Shown: positions 17,301 through 26,890 of the stretch, in pieces
Position numbering within the stretch: position 1 is the first letter of the stretch
Layout: each line of letters starts with the position of its first letter
Assembly (NCBI RefSeq): GCF_900101595.1
Contig: NZ_FMYY01000005.1
Span: 124,001 to 188,000 of the forward strand
DNA: 64,000 nt
Direction of reading: 5' to 3'
Source: Paenibacillus sp. cl123
Lineage (GTDB): Bacteria > Bacillota > Bacilli > Paenibacillales > NBRC-103111
Made by a program: the position numbers and the translations under genes
Notes under the pieces: model-generated
The model's database searches: none
Told to the model about the DNA's origin: nothing
Seen by the model: the letters and a program-made list of their open reading frames with translations, nothing else

Positions 17301-20300
17301 AGCGTATGACGCCTGGCATAATCTGGCCATTCAGGTGGCGGGCAGCGTAGTAACCGCTTATTTGGACGGCGTGAAGCTGGCCTCCTACACCGATCCGAAT
17401 CCCAAGCTGTCCGGGCGGGTCGATCTGGCCAGCGGGTATTATCACGTCCGCTTCGACAATCTGCGGGTTGAGACAGTGGACGGCTACACGCCTTACTACT
17501 CCGAGCATCTGGACAATCTGGAGATGCATGATCTGGCATCCGCTCCTGGCCCCAAGTTGATATACAGCGGTCCATGGAGCCATCGGAACGGCGAAGGGAT
17601 GTATATTTACCAGCGCTCCCTATCCGTCAGCCAAGGAGCCGGCGCAGCCCTGACCTACACGTTTACGGGCACCGGGCTTGATATTCTCGGTCCGAACGAC
17701 GGCTCCGCGAAGCTGGAGGTGACAGTGGATGGGGAAGTCGTCAGCGGGTCCGCGGGCACGACAAATTCCAAGGAATTGTATCAAACCTATGCGCTTCGCG
17801 GTCTTGATTATGGCGAGCATACCGTTCAGCTCAAGGTCGTAAGCGGCACGCTGACGGTGGACTCCGTAGCGGTAGTTTCCGGCGAAGTCCAAGGCACGCC
17901 GGATATCGCGGCTCTTCAGGCGGCGGCCACGGTAGCCCAAGCCATCAGCCGTCAGGCCGAATTCAAGGAAAGCGACTGGCTGCTCTTCGAGGCTTCCCGG
18001 CATGCGGCTCAGGCAGCGTTGAGCGATCCTGCCGCCTACCGGCTGGATCAGGAGGGAGCCGATCAGCTCGCGGCGCGGTTGACTTCCGCCCAAGACCAGC
18101 TGTTTACGGGCGATATTCGGGAGCTTGCTTCGCCTCTTTATGCAGCCGCTTATGTCGGGAAGCGTCCGAATCTTCCCGAGAAGGTGCTGGCGACACGGGC
18201 GGATGGCACAACGCAGGAAGTGGCCGTCACTTGGAAGCTGGACGGCGTCAGCTTCGACAATGCCTATGAAACGGTAGCGGTGACCGGAACATACGGAAGC
18301 CTGCAAACGGTCGGTTATGTGGAAGTGGTGCCGGAAGACATTCGTTATTTCGTGGATCTTAACGCCACGGCGACGGGATTGACAACCGGGCATACGTCCT
18401 CCACGACGCTCGGCTATGATTCGCCTGCTTATGGCGCAGTCGCAGCGCTTGCCGCTGCAGCCGGCAAGCCGCTGCTCAACGGCGCTCCGGATCAGGTGTA
18501 CGACGCCGCCAAGGGAACCGGCTGGGGACATGCCGGCTATAACGCCGCCGGCTCGCCGTCCGTTACTTACAAAGGCATTGTGAGCGGACCTTACAGCAAG
18601 CAAAGCACGACGGGCATTTATACGGCGAATCAAAACGGCGCGTCCGTCACGTATGCGTTCGATAATTTGCCTGCCGGGGAGTACACGCTGACGCTTGGCA
18701 CTTACAGCTGGTGGCCTTCCTCCGCACGGACTGAAGAAGTGTACCTGGAGTATGACGACAGCAGCAAGCTTGTCGACACCATTACGCTAAACAGCAGCTC
18801 GTTTGACGTAGTCCGGGGCTATACGTTCACCAAAGCGGGAACGGGATCGTTGAAGCTTAAGCTCGCAGGCGCGCAGAGCAACCAGTCGCCGCTGCTGTCC
18901 TTTGTCGGAGTGGCGCCGGTACGAAGCGCTGCCGTTGACAAAACGGCCCTGCAGGCGCTGTATGACCAGCACAAGAGCAAGGAGAACGACAACTACACCG
19001 ATGCCAGCTGGGGCAGCTTCCAGACCGCTCTCGCGGATGCGCTGAATGTGCTCGGGAAAGCGGATGCGACACAGGATGAGGTCAGTAGCTCGCTGCAGGC
19101 TTTAAACCAGGCGGTTGCAGGTCTTGTGCGAAACACGGACACAAGCCGCACGGCCGACCTGTACGCCACTTATGCGGGCACAGTGCCGCAGCTGCCGCTG
19201 CGGATTCGGCTTGTCGACGGCGGGCCGGAGTATGAAGTAAACGCATGGATGATCGACGGGAATCATGCGATGACTGCGGCAAACTTTGACACAGCTTATG
19301 AGACGGTTACCGTGGTCGGCAGCTATACGGATGGCGGCGAGAAGCAGTTCTCCGTACAGGTGGAGGTTGTGCCGCAGAACCTCAAATACTTTATCGACGG
19401 CGGCGCAGCGAACCCTTATGTCTATAACGCCGTTCGGAAGCTGACGGGCAACGCCTTGCTGAACGATTCGGCCAATCAGGCGTACAGTTCCGAGTCCGGC
19501 TGGGGCTATATCGCGCTCAGCAGCAGCGGAGCGGTCAAGCCGATTATCAACAAGTCCGCCCAGCCCGACATGGACAAAAATGCTACGGGCATCATGATCG
19601 ACGGCGGCGATCCGCTGTCCACGCTATCGTATCGGCTCGATGGGCTGGAAGGCGGGAAAACGTACCGGTTTACATCGTATCACCGTCTGTGGTGGGGCAA
19701 TGAAATGCCGATCAAAATCGCGGTGACCTATGCGCTGAACGGCGAAACGGTTACCCGGGTTGTGAACCGTCTCCATCTGGATCATGCCGGACACTCCAAG
19801 CAGGTCGCCTACAGCGTGAATCTGCCGGAGGGCGCATCCGATGTGCGGTATGTTCTGACCAACGCAGGCTCCTATACATCCGGTCCGGGCGCAGGCAAAA
19901 CGAACAAAAATGCCGCCATCAGCTGGCTGGCCGTCGAGGAGCTGAACGGTCCGGTCGAACCGGTAACCTACGACTCCATAGGCGGTGTGGCCGGGGAAAA
20001 TACCGACGTATGGATGGATACGAACGGAACGCCGATCCAGGCCCATGGCGGTCAGGTCAGTTGGGTCGAGCACATTGCCTGGAACGGCAATGTCCCGTCT
20101 TATACAGCGTCTCCGGCTGAGGGCGACGGCGCATGGCTGTGGGTCGGCGAAGACAAGACCTACGGCGGACGGCCGATCGGCGGCATTCACACCTATGTGT
20201 CCAAAGATTTGTACAACTGGGTGGATATGGGGGTAGCGCTGTATCCTCACCGCGTATTCCCGATGGAAAAAACGCCCGACGGGCAAGGCGTTCAGACGAG

Positions 20301-23300
20301 CGCTGACCAGCTTGCGGCGCTTAAGGCCCGGGCCATGGGCACGGCAGGCACGGGAGTAAACGAGTTTGGTCAACCGCTCACGCAGTTCGATATCGATTAT
20401 GCCCGTAATTTCCTGCAGGCTTATGTAGACCGAAGCGCGCATCCCGACTACAGCCGGGGGAACGACGCAAGCTTCAACTACGCGGCTGCAAGCTATGATA
20501 ACGAAAGCCTGGAGCTGGCGTTCCATCGCACTTATGCTTACTACACGATTATGGAGCGTCCGAAAATGCTTTACAACGACAAAACCAAGAAATACGTCAT
20601 CGCGTATCATGTCGACGGACCGACCGATGCGCGCATCCTGGAGCATTTCGACACGCTGAAAAACAATCCGAAGGCCGATACCGGCATCAGCCGCTACAGC
20701 CGTGCGCAGATGGGCTTTGCCGTATCGGATACGCCATTCGGTCCGTTCAAGCTCGTCAACGCCCAGAAAATGAACTATATCGAGGGCTATTACGACAGCA
20801 ACAAGGGCATGGCGCGCGATATGACCGTGTTCAAGGATGACGACGGCAAGGCATATGCGATCTACTCCAGCGAAGAGAATAAATATACGTACATTTCGCT
20901 GCTGAACGATTCGTATACGGCGCCTGCCCAAGACGGAACCGAGGGGCTGGGCGAGACCTTTACCGCCCGCGTATTTACGGACGCGAGCCGAGAGGCTCCG
21001 GCGGTATTCAAGTATAACGGCTACTATTACTTTATTACATCCGGCACCACCGGCTGGGACCCGAATCCGTCCATTGCGTACCGGGCCAATCATATTTTCG
21101 GCAATACGGCGGACGGCGGCCAAACGTTCACGCCTTATACGAAGCTGGGCAATCCGTTCCCGAACGACAGCTCGAATACGTCTTACCGTACGCAGTCGAC
21201 GGCGGTTATCCCTTATGATCCCGAGAACGGCCTGTTCATCTATATGGGCGACCGCTGGATTCAAAAGGCGCTGGACACTTCCGGTTACGTATGGCTTCCG
21301 CTGCAGCTTTCGGCGGGCGGAACCAAGATTGAAGGTCAGACTTTGAGCGACTGGACCCTGGATGTGATGGATAAGTTCGCCCCTCTGGAGGTGCTGACGA
21401 CCAGCGATAAAGCGTTCAAGCTGGGCGAGGCTCTGAAACTGCCGGATACGCTGGACTTGAAGCGCGGCAAGGCGACCTACCCGAATGTGCCTGTCACCTG
21501 GAATCCCGCCAGCCTGGAGGCGGCAAGCTTGACACTCGGAGCGGCGACGGTACAAGGGACGCTTGGAGGAGATCCGGCTCTCTCAGGCACTTCGATTTCA
21601 TTCGAGGTGAATGTGCTGCCGAATCAGGTGTATTACTTTGCGGACAGCGGCAATACCGACAGCTCCAGCATGTTCGCGGCACTGCGCGCGGACAGCGCGT
21701 CGAATCCGAAGCTGGCCGAGCTGCAGGCGGTGCCCGATCAGGTGTATGCCGACGGACTGACCTGGGGCTACACGAATTCTGTGGCGGTACCTGGCACGCG
21801 GGCGAATGCAAGCGACCCTTATAACTCTCACCGCCGTGCGGAAGGCTCGGCCAAGGATTCGGTCGATTACGCCTTCGAGCTTCCGGCCGGCGAGTACGAC
21901 ATCTATGTCGGGTTCTATGATCCATGGGGCTATACCCGCAAAGCGAATATTGCCGTTAGCATGAATGGCAAGTCCCTGGCCAGCCTGAGCGGCCATGAAT
22001 ACAAGCAAGCGAAAAGCATCGCGATGCTGGAAGGCGTTCAAGTGGATGAGGCCGGCAAAGTATTGATTCAGACCGGACCTGGCACAGCAGGTTCGAACAC
22101 GGCCGTTATGGTCAGCTTCATCATCATTACAGGCAAGGAGCATGCCGATACGACAAAGCCGGTCATTACGCTCCTTGGCGGCGAGGCTGTCGATCTACCG
22201 ATCGGCGCTGCTTATTCGGACGCAGGAGCAACGGCCAGAGATGACCGGGATGGAGACATCACGAACCGGATTGTGACGACGTACAGCTGGAATGGCGTGT
22301 CCGTACCGGGGGTCAGCACCGTCACAGAGGCGACCTACAAGGTCCATTACAATGTCAGCGATGCGGCAGGCAATGCCGCAGCGGAAGTTACAAGATCGGT
22401 AACCGTATCGGCGGGGCCGGATGTGACGAGACCGGTTCTTACGCTGCTCGGCGAGCCGGTTGTCAATCTCGCCATCGGTGCGAGCTATGTCGATGCGGGA
22501 GTAACGGCATTCGATGATCGCGACGGAGATCTGACAAGCCGTACCGTCACGAGCATTACCTATAACGGCATGCCGGCGCCGGCGATCAGCACAGTGACGG
22601 CAGCCACTTATATGATCCATTACAACGTTAGCGATACGGCAGGCAATGCCGCACTGGAAATCACGAGAACCGTCCACGTATCCGAAGCTGCAGCCGTAGA
22701 CAACGTCAAGCCGGTCATCACGCTGCTGGGGAGCGCCGCTGTCAGAGTGGAGGCAGGCAAACGCTACACGGATGCGGGTGCCGTGGCCATGGATGACCGG
22801 GACGGCGATATCACGGGCCGGATCGTAACGACCATCACACGGGGCGGAAGCCTGGTGACGGCAGTGAATACCGCATTACCGGGTATCTACACCTATCATT
22901 ACAATGTCAGCGATGCGGCAGGCAACACCGCAGCGGAGGTCACAAGAGAGGTAATCGTCTACGAGAGGGATGACGATGATTCGATTTCGACGCCTCCGGC
23001 TGGAACGCCGTCGCCGACAGCTCCTGTTGTACCGGTGACGCCGGAAGTTCCGGCGACGACCCAGGTGCTGGGCGCGGAAGACTTTAAAACAGCCGTTGGC
23101 GGCACAGTTACTGTTCAAATGGCAGCCGATAAAGACACCGTGCTGCTTCCAGGCGATATGTTGTCCCTTATCGGAGACAACAGCCTTCGCTTGACGCAAG
23201 CCAATATGTCGATCGAATTCCCTCAGGAAACGCTAAGGCAGATCCTGGAATCGGTTGACGGCGCGCAGGCCGAAGGGGCGCAGATTCAGTTCTCGGCAGC

Positions 23301-24156
23301 CATCGCACCGAAGGACGAAGCGGCCAAGATGATCCGCGGCGCTGCGGTCGGCGGTTCGGTTCGGCTGGCGGCTGCAAGCGATATGTATGTGTTTAACTTG
23401 CAGGTCATCGCAGCGGACGGAACATCGGTTCCGGTAACCGCTTTTGACGAACCTTTGACGGTTACGTTCAAAGTCGATCCGAACGCCAACCCTGATTTGT
23501 TGGGCGTCTACTACATCGGAGCGGACGGAGCCCTTGAATTCAGGGGCGGAACGCTGGCAGGCGGCATGATGAGCGCCAAGCTCAGTCATTTCTCCTCATA
23601 TGCCGTCTTGGAATATGACCGCACATTTGCCGATGTAGACGCAACTTCGTGGGCTTATGACGTCATTAGGAAAATGGCGGCCAAGCATATTGTGGAAGGC
23701 GTCGACGCGGCCAGCTTTAACCCGCAAGGCCATGTGACGCGGGCGCAATTCGCGGCCATGCTTGCCCGTGCTTTGGGGTTAACCGCAGCCGACGTTCATA
23801 GCTTTAAGGATGTTGACGCTGGAGCATGGTATGCGGAGGCGGTTGCGAAAGTCAGCAAGGCGGGAATCGTGCTTGGGCGCACGGCGGATACTTTCGCGCC
23901 TGACGATGCGATTACCCGTGAAGAAATGGCTGTCATGACCGTGCGTGCTTACGAATACTTGTCCGGCAAAAAAGCAGCCGCAACGAATCCGGGCACGTTT
24001 GCCGATCAAGGCCGGATTGGGGCATGGGCGCAGGGAGCTGTCAGCGTCGCTCAAGGCTTGGGCTTAATCAGCGGACGCGGCGAGAATCTGTTCGCGCCGC
24101 AAGAGCTGATGACCCGTGCGGAAGGCGCGCAGGTGATCTCCAATCTGCTGGATTGA
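14308..24156 (+). CDS. Giant S-layer-anchored GH59 + GH43 multidomain enzyme (3282 aa)
   Basis: Secreted (signal peptide 1-37, cleavage near VSA-AA) and wall-bound by three C-terminal SLH domains (about 3107-3282, each with a TRAQFAAM or TREEMAVM-like core). Order: Ig-like plus YFVDSG-type module (43-297); GH59 barrel (about 315-790) with acid/base candidate Glu470 in NPHINE and nucleophile candidate Glu563 in IWNSE, plus the ARDPWSG segment; a galactocerebrosidase-type lectin domain (826-1060, motif IGDYRWTNY); a galactose-binding-like domain; helical FIVAR-like linkers (1200-1265, 1543-1608); two more Ig plus YFVD/YFID modules; a GH43 five-blade propeller (1887-2362; IQAHGGQ, MERPKML, REAPAVFKYNGYYYF) resembling exo-beta-1,3-galactanases; a fourth Ig/YYFAD module; three DUF5011-like Ig repeats (2615-2888); a Pro/Thr linker; and a beta-rich pre-SLH domain. 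Expected action is exo-cleavage of beta-galactose units on a polymer at the cell surface. GTG start with AGGAGG 8 bases upstream. Family calls are from motif recall, not a search. Confidence 0.88.
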   Translation: MSSKQHSIRTRIFSIVMSAMLIAGLFPAYGLQAVSAAATDTIYAAAYMGAKTTTGTTLPGSLAIEGQNTPVTWHIGEDTFAVPYETVTVTGTAGGAQVAASVEVIPPASNPLVYFVDSGRGGDSVGNGPTPSPLYEAVKGLTGAKLLNQLPDQKYVSGTTAWGLDDSVQKVKNSKDGGHTNPATDPSLWVVGLRSANDHIVYKLKALPAGTYTLSSGFHDWYGNRSRVIRPALEYQDASGGKKTILLDQFNTNATKSISSEFTIPADIDASVPMTLTYGYVSGEKPILSWFAIAEGGIKGMIESARHAAASTVKIMLDGNDIKPDNVNGLTFKGFGVLSANSTSALLMDYKSEHPEAYADMLRILFGGEHPIMTHVKIEMGNDRNNSTGPDPATMRTADEAANVKRHPGFQLAADAKAVNPDLKVSILRWSAPAWANSNDNIYTWYKNTILAAYREYGFMVDYVNPHINEHSADLAWTKQYAERVRGDNAGFNSPEEQALYNRIEIVISDEVGIGSFGGSMVSDASLRSAVSVAGYHYNTDDDSAGNFKKLAEQYDIEIWNSEAQATFSNSSFRPNNNMKDPSVAGTGLGGTGSALEMGNTIIKGFVNSRRTHFVYQPAIGSFYEGGQYSFKELLSARDPWSGWIHYDAGLVVLRHFNWFAKTGWENDTNTAGIWRAVPKASFTGASGTNPVSGRNGTPSYITLAAPDKSDFSTVIVNDSEYERIYKLQTVNMGYTGNPALEVWETRAADAGKAFNSNHMNYLGNAAADGGGVYTVRVKPYSVVTVTTLDKHDKTEYNTKLPVEGERTVLDTDASGAVRRTDDKILYADDFDYTGQTVPVIGAGGRITGSESYIDSRGGSKSVIPRYTHDRNGAFEAYLPDGSANYVLRQQLDKAIMGLGGTWNGGDPVTAIGDYRWTNYKASVDVSFENNSTQNGANYAAIGARYQGGGSSHTISGTPYVLKYWLDGGWQLLVNNSAVAGGNVVSGDGGVTIDGFNAAYDAWHNLAIQVAGSVVTAYLDGVKLASYTDPNPKLSGRVDLASGYYHVRFDNLRVETVDGYTPYYSEHLDNLEMHDLASAPGPKLIYSGPWSHRNGEGMYIYQRSLSVSQGAGAALTYTFTGTGLDILGPNDGSAKLEVTVDGEVVSGSAGTTNSKELYQTYALRGLDYGEHTVQLKVVSGTLTVDSVAVVSGEVQGTPDIAALQAAATVAQAISRQAEFKESDWLLFEASRHAAQAALSDPAAYRLDQEGADQLAARLTSAQDQLFTGDIRELASPLYAAAYVGKRPNLPEKVLATRADGTTQEVAVTWKLDGVSFDNAYETVAVTGTYGSLQTVGYVEVVPEDIRYFVDLNATATGLTTGHTSSTTLGYDSPAYGAVAALAAAAGKPLLNGAPDQVYDAAKGTGWGHAGYNAAGSPSVTYKGIVSGPYSKQSTTGIYTANQNGASVTYAFDNLPAGEYTLTLGTYSWWPSSARTEEVYLEYDDSSKLVDTITLNSSSFDVVRGYTFTKAGTGSLKLKLAGAQSNQSPLLSFVGVAPVRSAAVDKTALQALYDQHKSKENDNYTDASWGSFQTALADALNVLGKADATQDEVSSSLQALNQAVAGLVRNTDTSRTADLYATYAGTVPQLPLRIRLVDGGPEYEVNAWMIDGNHAMTAANFDTAYETVTVVGSYTDGGEKQFSVQVEVVPQNLKYFIDGGAANPYVYNAVRKLTGNALLNDSANQAYSSESGWGYIALSSSGAVKPIINKSAQPDMDKNATGIMIDGGDPLSTLSYRLDGLEGGKTYRFTSYHRLWWGNEMPIKIAVTYALNGETVTRVVNRLHLDHAGHSKQVAYSVNLPEGASDVRYVLTNAGSYTSGPGAGKTNKNAAISWLAVEELNGPVEPVTYDSIGGVAGENTDVWMDTNGTPIQAHGGQVSWVEHIAWNGNVPSYTASPAEGDGAWLWVGEDKTYGGRPIGGIHTYVSKDLYNWVDMGVALYPHRVFPMEKTPDGQGVQTSADQLAALKARAMGTAGTGVNEFGQPLTQFDIDYARNFLQAYVDRSAHPDYSRGNDASFNYAAASYDNESLELAFHRTYAYYTIMERPKMLYNDKTKKYVIAYHVDGPTDARILEHFDTLKNNPKADTGISRYSRAQMGFAVSDTPFGPFKLVNAQKMNYIEGYYDSNKGMARDMTVFKDDDGKAYAIYSSEENKYTYISLLNDSYTAPAQDGTEGLGETFTARVFTDASREAPAVFKYNGYYYFITSGTTGWDPNPSIAYRANHIFGNTADGGQTFTPYTKLGNPFPNDSSNTSYRTQSTAVIPYDPENGLFIYMGDRWIQKALDTSGYVWLPLQLSAGGTKIEGQTLSDWTLDVMDKFAPLEVLTTSDKAFKLGEALKLPDTLDLKRGKATYPNVPVTWNPASLEAASLTLGAATVQGTLGGDPALSGTSISFEVNVLPNQVYYFADSGNTDSSSMFAALRADSASNPKLAELQAVPDQVYADGLTWGYTNSVAVPGTRANASDPYNSHRRAEGSAKDSVDYAFELPAGEYDIYVGFYDPWGYTRKANIAVSMNGKSLASLSGHEYKQAKSIAMLEGVQVDEAGKVLIQTGPGTAGSNTAVMVSFIIITGKEHADTTKPVITLLGGEAVDLPIGAAYSDAGATARDDRDGDITNRIVTTYSWNGVSVPGVSTVTEATYKVHYNVSDAAGNAAAEVTRSVTVSAGPDVTRPVLTLLGEPVVNLAIGASYVDAGVTAFDDRDGDLTSRTVTSITYNGMPAPAISTVTAATYMIHYNVSDTAGNAALEITRTVHVSEAAAVDNVKPVITLLGSAAVRVEAGKRYTDAGAVAMDDRDGDITGRIVTTITRGGSLVTAVNTALPGIYTYHYNVSDAAGNTAAEVTREVIVYERDDDDSISTPPAGTPSPTAPVVPVTPEVPATTQVLGAEDFKTAVGGTVTVQMAADKDTVLLPGDMLSLIGDNSLRLTQANMSIEFPQETLRQILESVDGAQAEGAQIQFSAAIAPKDEAAKMIRGAAVGGSVRLAAASDMYVFNLQVIAADGTSVPVTAFDEPLTVTFKVDPNANPDLLGVYYIGADGALEFRGGTLAGGMMSAKLSHFSSYAVLEYDRTFADVDATSWAYDVIRKMAAKHIVEGVDAASFNPQGHVTRAQFAAMLARALGLTAADVHSFKDVDAGAWYAEAVAKVSKAGIVLGRTADTFAPDDAITREEMAVMTVRAYEYLSGKKAAATNPGTFADQGRIGAWAQGAVSVAQGLGLISGRGENLFAPQELMTRAEGAQVISNLLD

Positions 24157-24182
24157 CCGGTAAACTATGCTCGAGGTACAGG

Positions 24183-24208
24183 AAAAACGCCCCGCAAGGG
24201 GCGTTTTT
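24183..24208 (+). terminator. Intrinsic terminator after the giant enzyme gene
   Basis: AAAAACGCCCC, GCAA tetraloop, GGGGCGTTTTT: an 11-bp perfect stem with A- and T-tracts on either side, so it can also act on the opposite strand. The following 24209-24413 holds no gene, only two small hairpins without T-tracts (24224-24238 and 24357-24384) beyond the end of the minus-strand regulator. Confidence 0.92.
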
Positions 24209-24413
24209 GCTATGCGTTAATACCAGGTCGAAGACCTGATCGGGAAGATGGAAGCAGGGGTAAGCAAGGAGTAGATCGAAGAGGCATCCCTCCCCACATA
24301 TCAAAAGGTTGGGCCAGCACGCAGAGATTTTAGAGATTTGCCCAGCATGAGCGTCATCTCCAGGCTGAAAGCCTCAAACGGAGACCTGCGAACGCCGGCC
24401 GCAGCCAATGACG

Positions 24414-26672
24414 TCAGTCAAAGCCCGCCGCGCGCTGCCGGTAATCGTTCGGCGTCACGCCGTTTGTCTTCTTGAACACTTTAAAGAAATACGGGCTGTT
24501 GGCAAAACCGACCTGTTCGGCGATGTCGTTGATCGAAGCGTTGGTTGTAGCCAGCAGCTCTTTGGCTTTATCGATACGCACCTCCAGGATATAGTCCGGA
24601 ATGGATTTGGCCGTCAGCTTCTTGAACAGCCGCCCCAAATAGGCCGGGGACATGGCCACCGCCTCGGCCAGACTGGCGAGCGACAGATTCGGGTCCATGT
24701 ATTGCTCGTGGATCAGGGCCGTGATGTTCACGGTCAGTTCGTCATACCTGGTCTTCTTCCGGTCCTCCGGAGTGGACACCATCTGTTCGTATAGCTGGAA
24801 CAGGCGATGCTCAATTTCCTCCAAGGTTTCGAGCTGATTGACAGTAGCTATGAAGGGGCTGTTTTTGGCGTCGGTAATCGGAGTGCCGTTTCTTTTCAAC
24901 GTCTCCAGGCATTTGCTGAATGTAAAGGCGAGATGCGTAAGGGTCAACTGGATCGTCGGGTAGTTGTTGGTGGCAACCGCCTGCCCGATGATATCCGCAT
25001 ATCGCTGCTTGGCTTCTTCCATTTTTCCGGACAATAGCTCCTCTGAAAATGCTTGTCCTTTCTGGAAAGGATATACAAAATCGCCGGAAGTGTCCTCGCC
25101 CAGCGTTTCGACATCGATCATGCTCTTATGCCCATACACGATGCGGTGCAGGGAGGCATGCTCGGCTTCGCGGTACACTTCGGACAAGCCGTCCTTCCAA
25201 TAGAAACGTGCCGAAATAACGGTCGTCAGCGAGAGGCGGACATAGGTTTGCACGGAGCTCTGAATATGCCGGATGAGCTCATGGAGTCGCAGGTCTTCGG
25301 CGGCCCGGTCCGTATTATCGATGTTCAATACGAGCACCACTTGATCATTTTCCATGTCAACGGCCTCGTGAATGTACCCGTGCCGGCTGCATAGCTCGGA
25401 AGCCACATTCATCAATGAAAATTTGAACAGCTTGCGGTCTGAAAAGGAATACTCCGAACAGAAGGCGGCATACCGGTCGATCTGCAGAAGCAGCAGCACG
25501 AAGGGCCGCTCTGTCCGCAGGCCGATGCGAAGCGAATCGAACAGCTTGGGCAAGCTGTCCGCTCTCCCGTCGGAATCCCGAAGCAAGTTTCGCAGAAATT
25601 GCTGTTTATCGTTATGAAACCGGTCTCTTTTCTCCGCTTCAAGCTCCTTCAAGCTTGTTAATGCGGTATGTATCGGCTTGTATAATCGGCGGGACAGCAC
25701 ATAGGAAACCGCCAGGCCGACGGCAAGGATGACGATTCCGATGAGTAGCGTCAGCTCCCGCATCCGGTCAATCTTGGCCGTTATCCGGTCGTAAGGAATC
25801 GTTCGGATAAACGTCCAGTCCAGCGACTCGTGCTTCACATAGATCACGAGCGACTTGACCTCATCCACGTCGTCCACGAAATAGCCGGACGCTTCCCGGG
25901 ATTGCCGAATCCGGTTCACGTAAGACTGATCCGAAACATCGGTAAACATCGGTGTCTGCTGATTGCTGATAATCATTCGCCCGTTCGCATCCACGATGAA
26001 CGTATTGCTGGGTGCTCCTGCATCCAGAGCCTGAATCGTATTGTGCATCCACGTGTCGGATACATTCAGGATGACTACGCTGTCCAGCTTCTCGCTGTTG
26101 CCGGGAAGATCATGGAACAAGTACGTGTACACGCTGACCAGCTTCGTTTCACCGTTGGCGGCCCGTTCGGGAATGAGCCTTGGAATAGGGCTGAACTCCT
26201 TGAAGCTGCGGAAATTACTGAGCAGCCATACCGCTTCTTTATCGATGAAGGTCGACTTGCTTTGGATCGTTTGTTCGATGACCGGCGAGGTGACATAGAA
26301 CGTTTCCGATTTATCGTTGTAGATGTAGATAGAATGTATGAACGGTGTAATGTACCGGTAAGTATTCAAGCTGTCCAGCGCATTATTTGTCTCCACCGGC
26401 TCTCTGAACGTATAGTACAGCAGCTTGGCGATGATGGGGTCGGAATAGACGAGAAGAGCCAGTGTCTGTGCCGATTCTGTCATGAACTGAACGCTGTAGC
26501 TGGCCTGGGACAGGCTCGTTTTCTCCGAATTGTTGATGTGGTAGGAAATAACCTTGGCAAAATTCATATATAAGATCAAAGATACGGCAAACAGGGTAAC
26601 AACGATCGAGATGACCAGCGTTAGAAGCAGATTTGAGTAAAAACGGTTTGTAGGCGCACGATCCCGCGGCAT
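24414..26672 (-). CDS. Membrane-bound AraC-family regulator (YesS/YtdP-like)
   Basis: 752-aa one-component regulator with the architecture of the gene at 7978. A first membrane helix (SNLLLTLVISIVVTLFAVSL) is followed by an extracytoplasmic Cache-like sensor of about 250 residues, a second helix (LTLLIGIVILAVGLAVSYVL), a variable cytoplasmic domain and a C-terminal AraC double helix-turn-helix (LSLASLAEAVAMSPAYLGRL; INDIAEQVGFANSPYFFKVF). It is transcribed divergently from the binding protein at 26891, so that lipoprotein and the lyase behind it are the likely targets. Start ATG 26672 is chosen because GGAGGT lies 7 bases upstream; a TTG at 26702 would add ten residues but has no ribosome site. 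Confidence 0.9.
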   Translation of the reverse strand: MPRDRAPTNRFYSNLLLTLVISIVVTLFAVSLILYMNFAKVISYHINNSEKTSLSQASYSVQFMTESAQTLALLVYSDPIIAKLLYYTFREPVETNNALDSLNTYRYITPFIHSIYIYNDKSETFYVTSPVIEQTIQSKSTFIDKEAVWLLSNFRSFKEFSPIPRLIPERAANGETKLVSVYTYLFHDLPGNSEKLDSVVILNVSDTWMHNTIQALDAGAPSNTFIVDANGRMIISNQQTPMFTDVSDQSYVNRIRQSREASGYFVDDVDEVKSLVIYVKHESLDWTFIRTIPYDRITAKIDRMRELTLLIGIVILAVGLAVSYVLSRRLYKPIHTALTSLKELEAEKRDRFHNDKQQFLRNLLRDSDGRADSLPKLFDSLRIGLRTERPFVLLLLQIDRYAAFCSEYSFSDRKLFKFSLMNVASELCSRHGYIHEAVDMENDQVVLVLNIDNTDRAAEDLRLHELIRHIQSSVQTYVRLSLTTVISARFYWKDGLSEVYREAEHASLHRIVYGHKSMIDVETLGEDTSGDFVYPFQKGQAFSEELLSGKMEEAKQRYADIIGQAVATNNYPTIQLTLTHLAFTFSKCLETLKRNGTPITDAKNSPFIATVNQLETLEEIEHRLFQLYEQMVSTPEDRKKTRYDELTVNITALIHEQYMDPNLSLASLAEAVAMSPAYLGRLFKKLTAKSIPDYILEVRIDKAKELLATTNASINDIAEQVGFANSPYFFKVFKKTNGVTPNDYRQRAAGFD

Positions 26673-26890
26673 GTCAGGTACCTCCGTTGTTCCCATGTGC
26701 AACTATTATAAGCACGGAGACTTCCACATACAATCTTTTTTTTGCCTTTTGTAGCAATCTTATAGTCGTGTACGAAATTTGCAGTAGCAAAATCGCCGAA
26801 AAAAAGAGCGGCTGTCCCGAATTTACAGTTTCTGAAGCGGCAATGAAACGGCTACAATGAAATAAAATATGGCAATAGGAGGGCAGATGG
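26673..26890. promoter_or_regulatory. Divergent intergenic control region
   Basis: 218 bp between the minus-strand regulator and the plus-strand binding-protein gene. On the plus strand TACAAT (26853-26858) is a good -10 without a good -35; it sits in GCTACAATGAA, close to the GCTACAATAAA found in the promoter at 57379. An AT-rich tract lies at 26727-26770. No 22-bp GTCG repeat pair like those at 53805, 57320 and 61412 is present, so control by the adjacent AraC-type regulator through other sites is more likely. Confidence 0.4.

Noticed and set aside
19624..21555. 643-codon open frame on the minus strand
   Set aside because: It lies entirely inside the GH43 part of the giant enzyme, is Arg/His/Val-rich as expected of an antisense shadow in GC-rich DNA, and has no recognisable motif.
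26760..26790. AGTCG-type operator before the binding protein at 26891
   Set aside because: One AGTCG is present at 26764, but there is no second box 22 bp away and the distance to the -10 at 26853 does not match the three true members.
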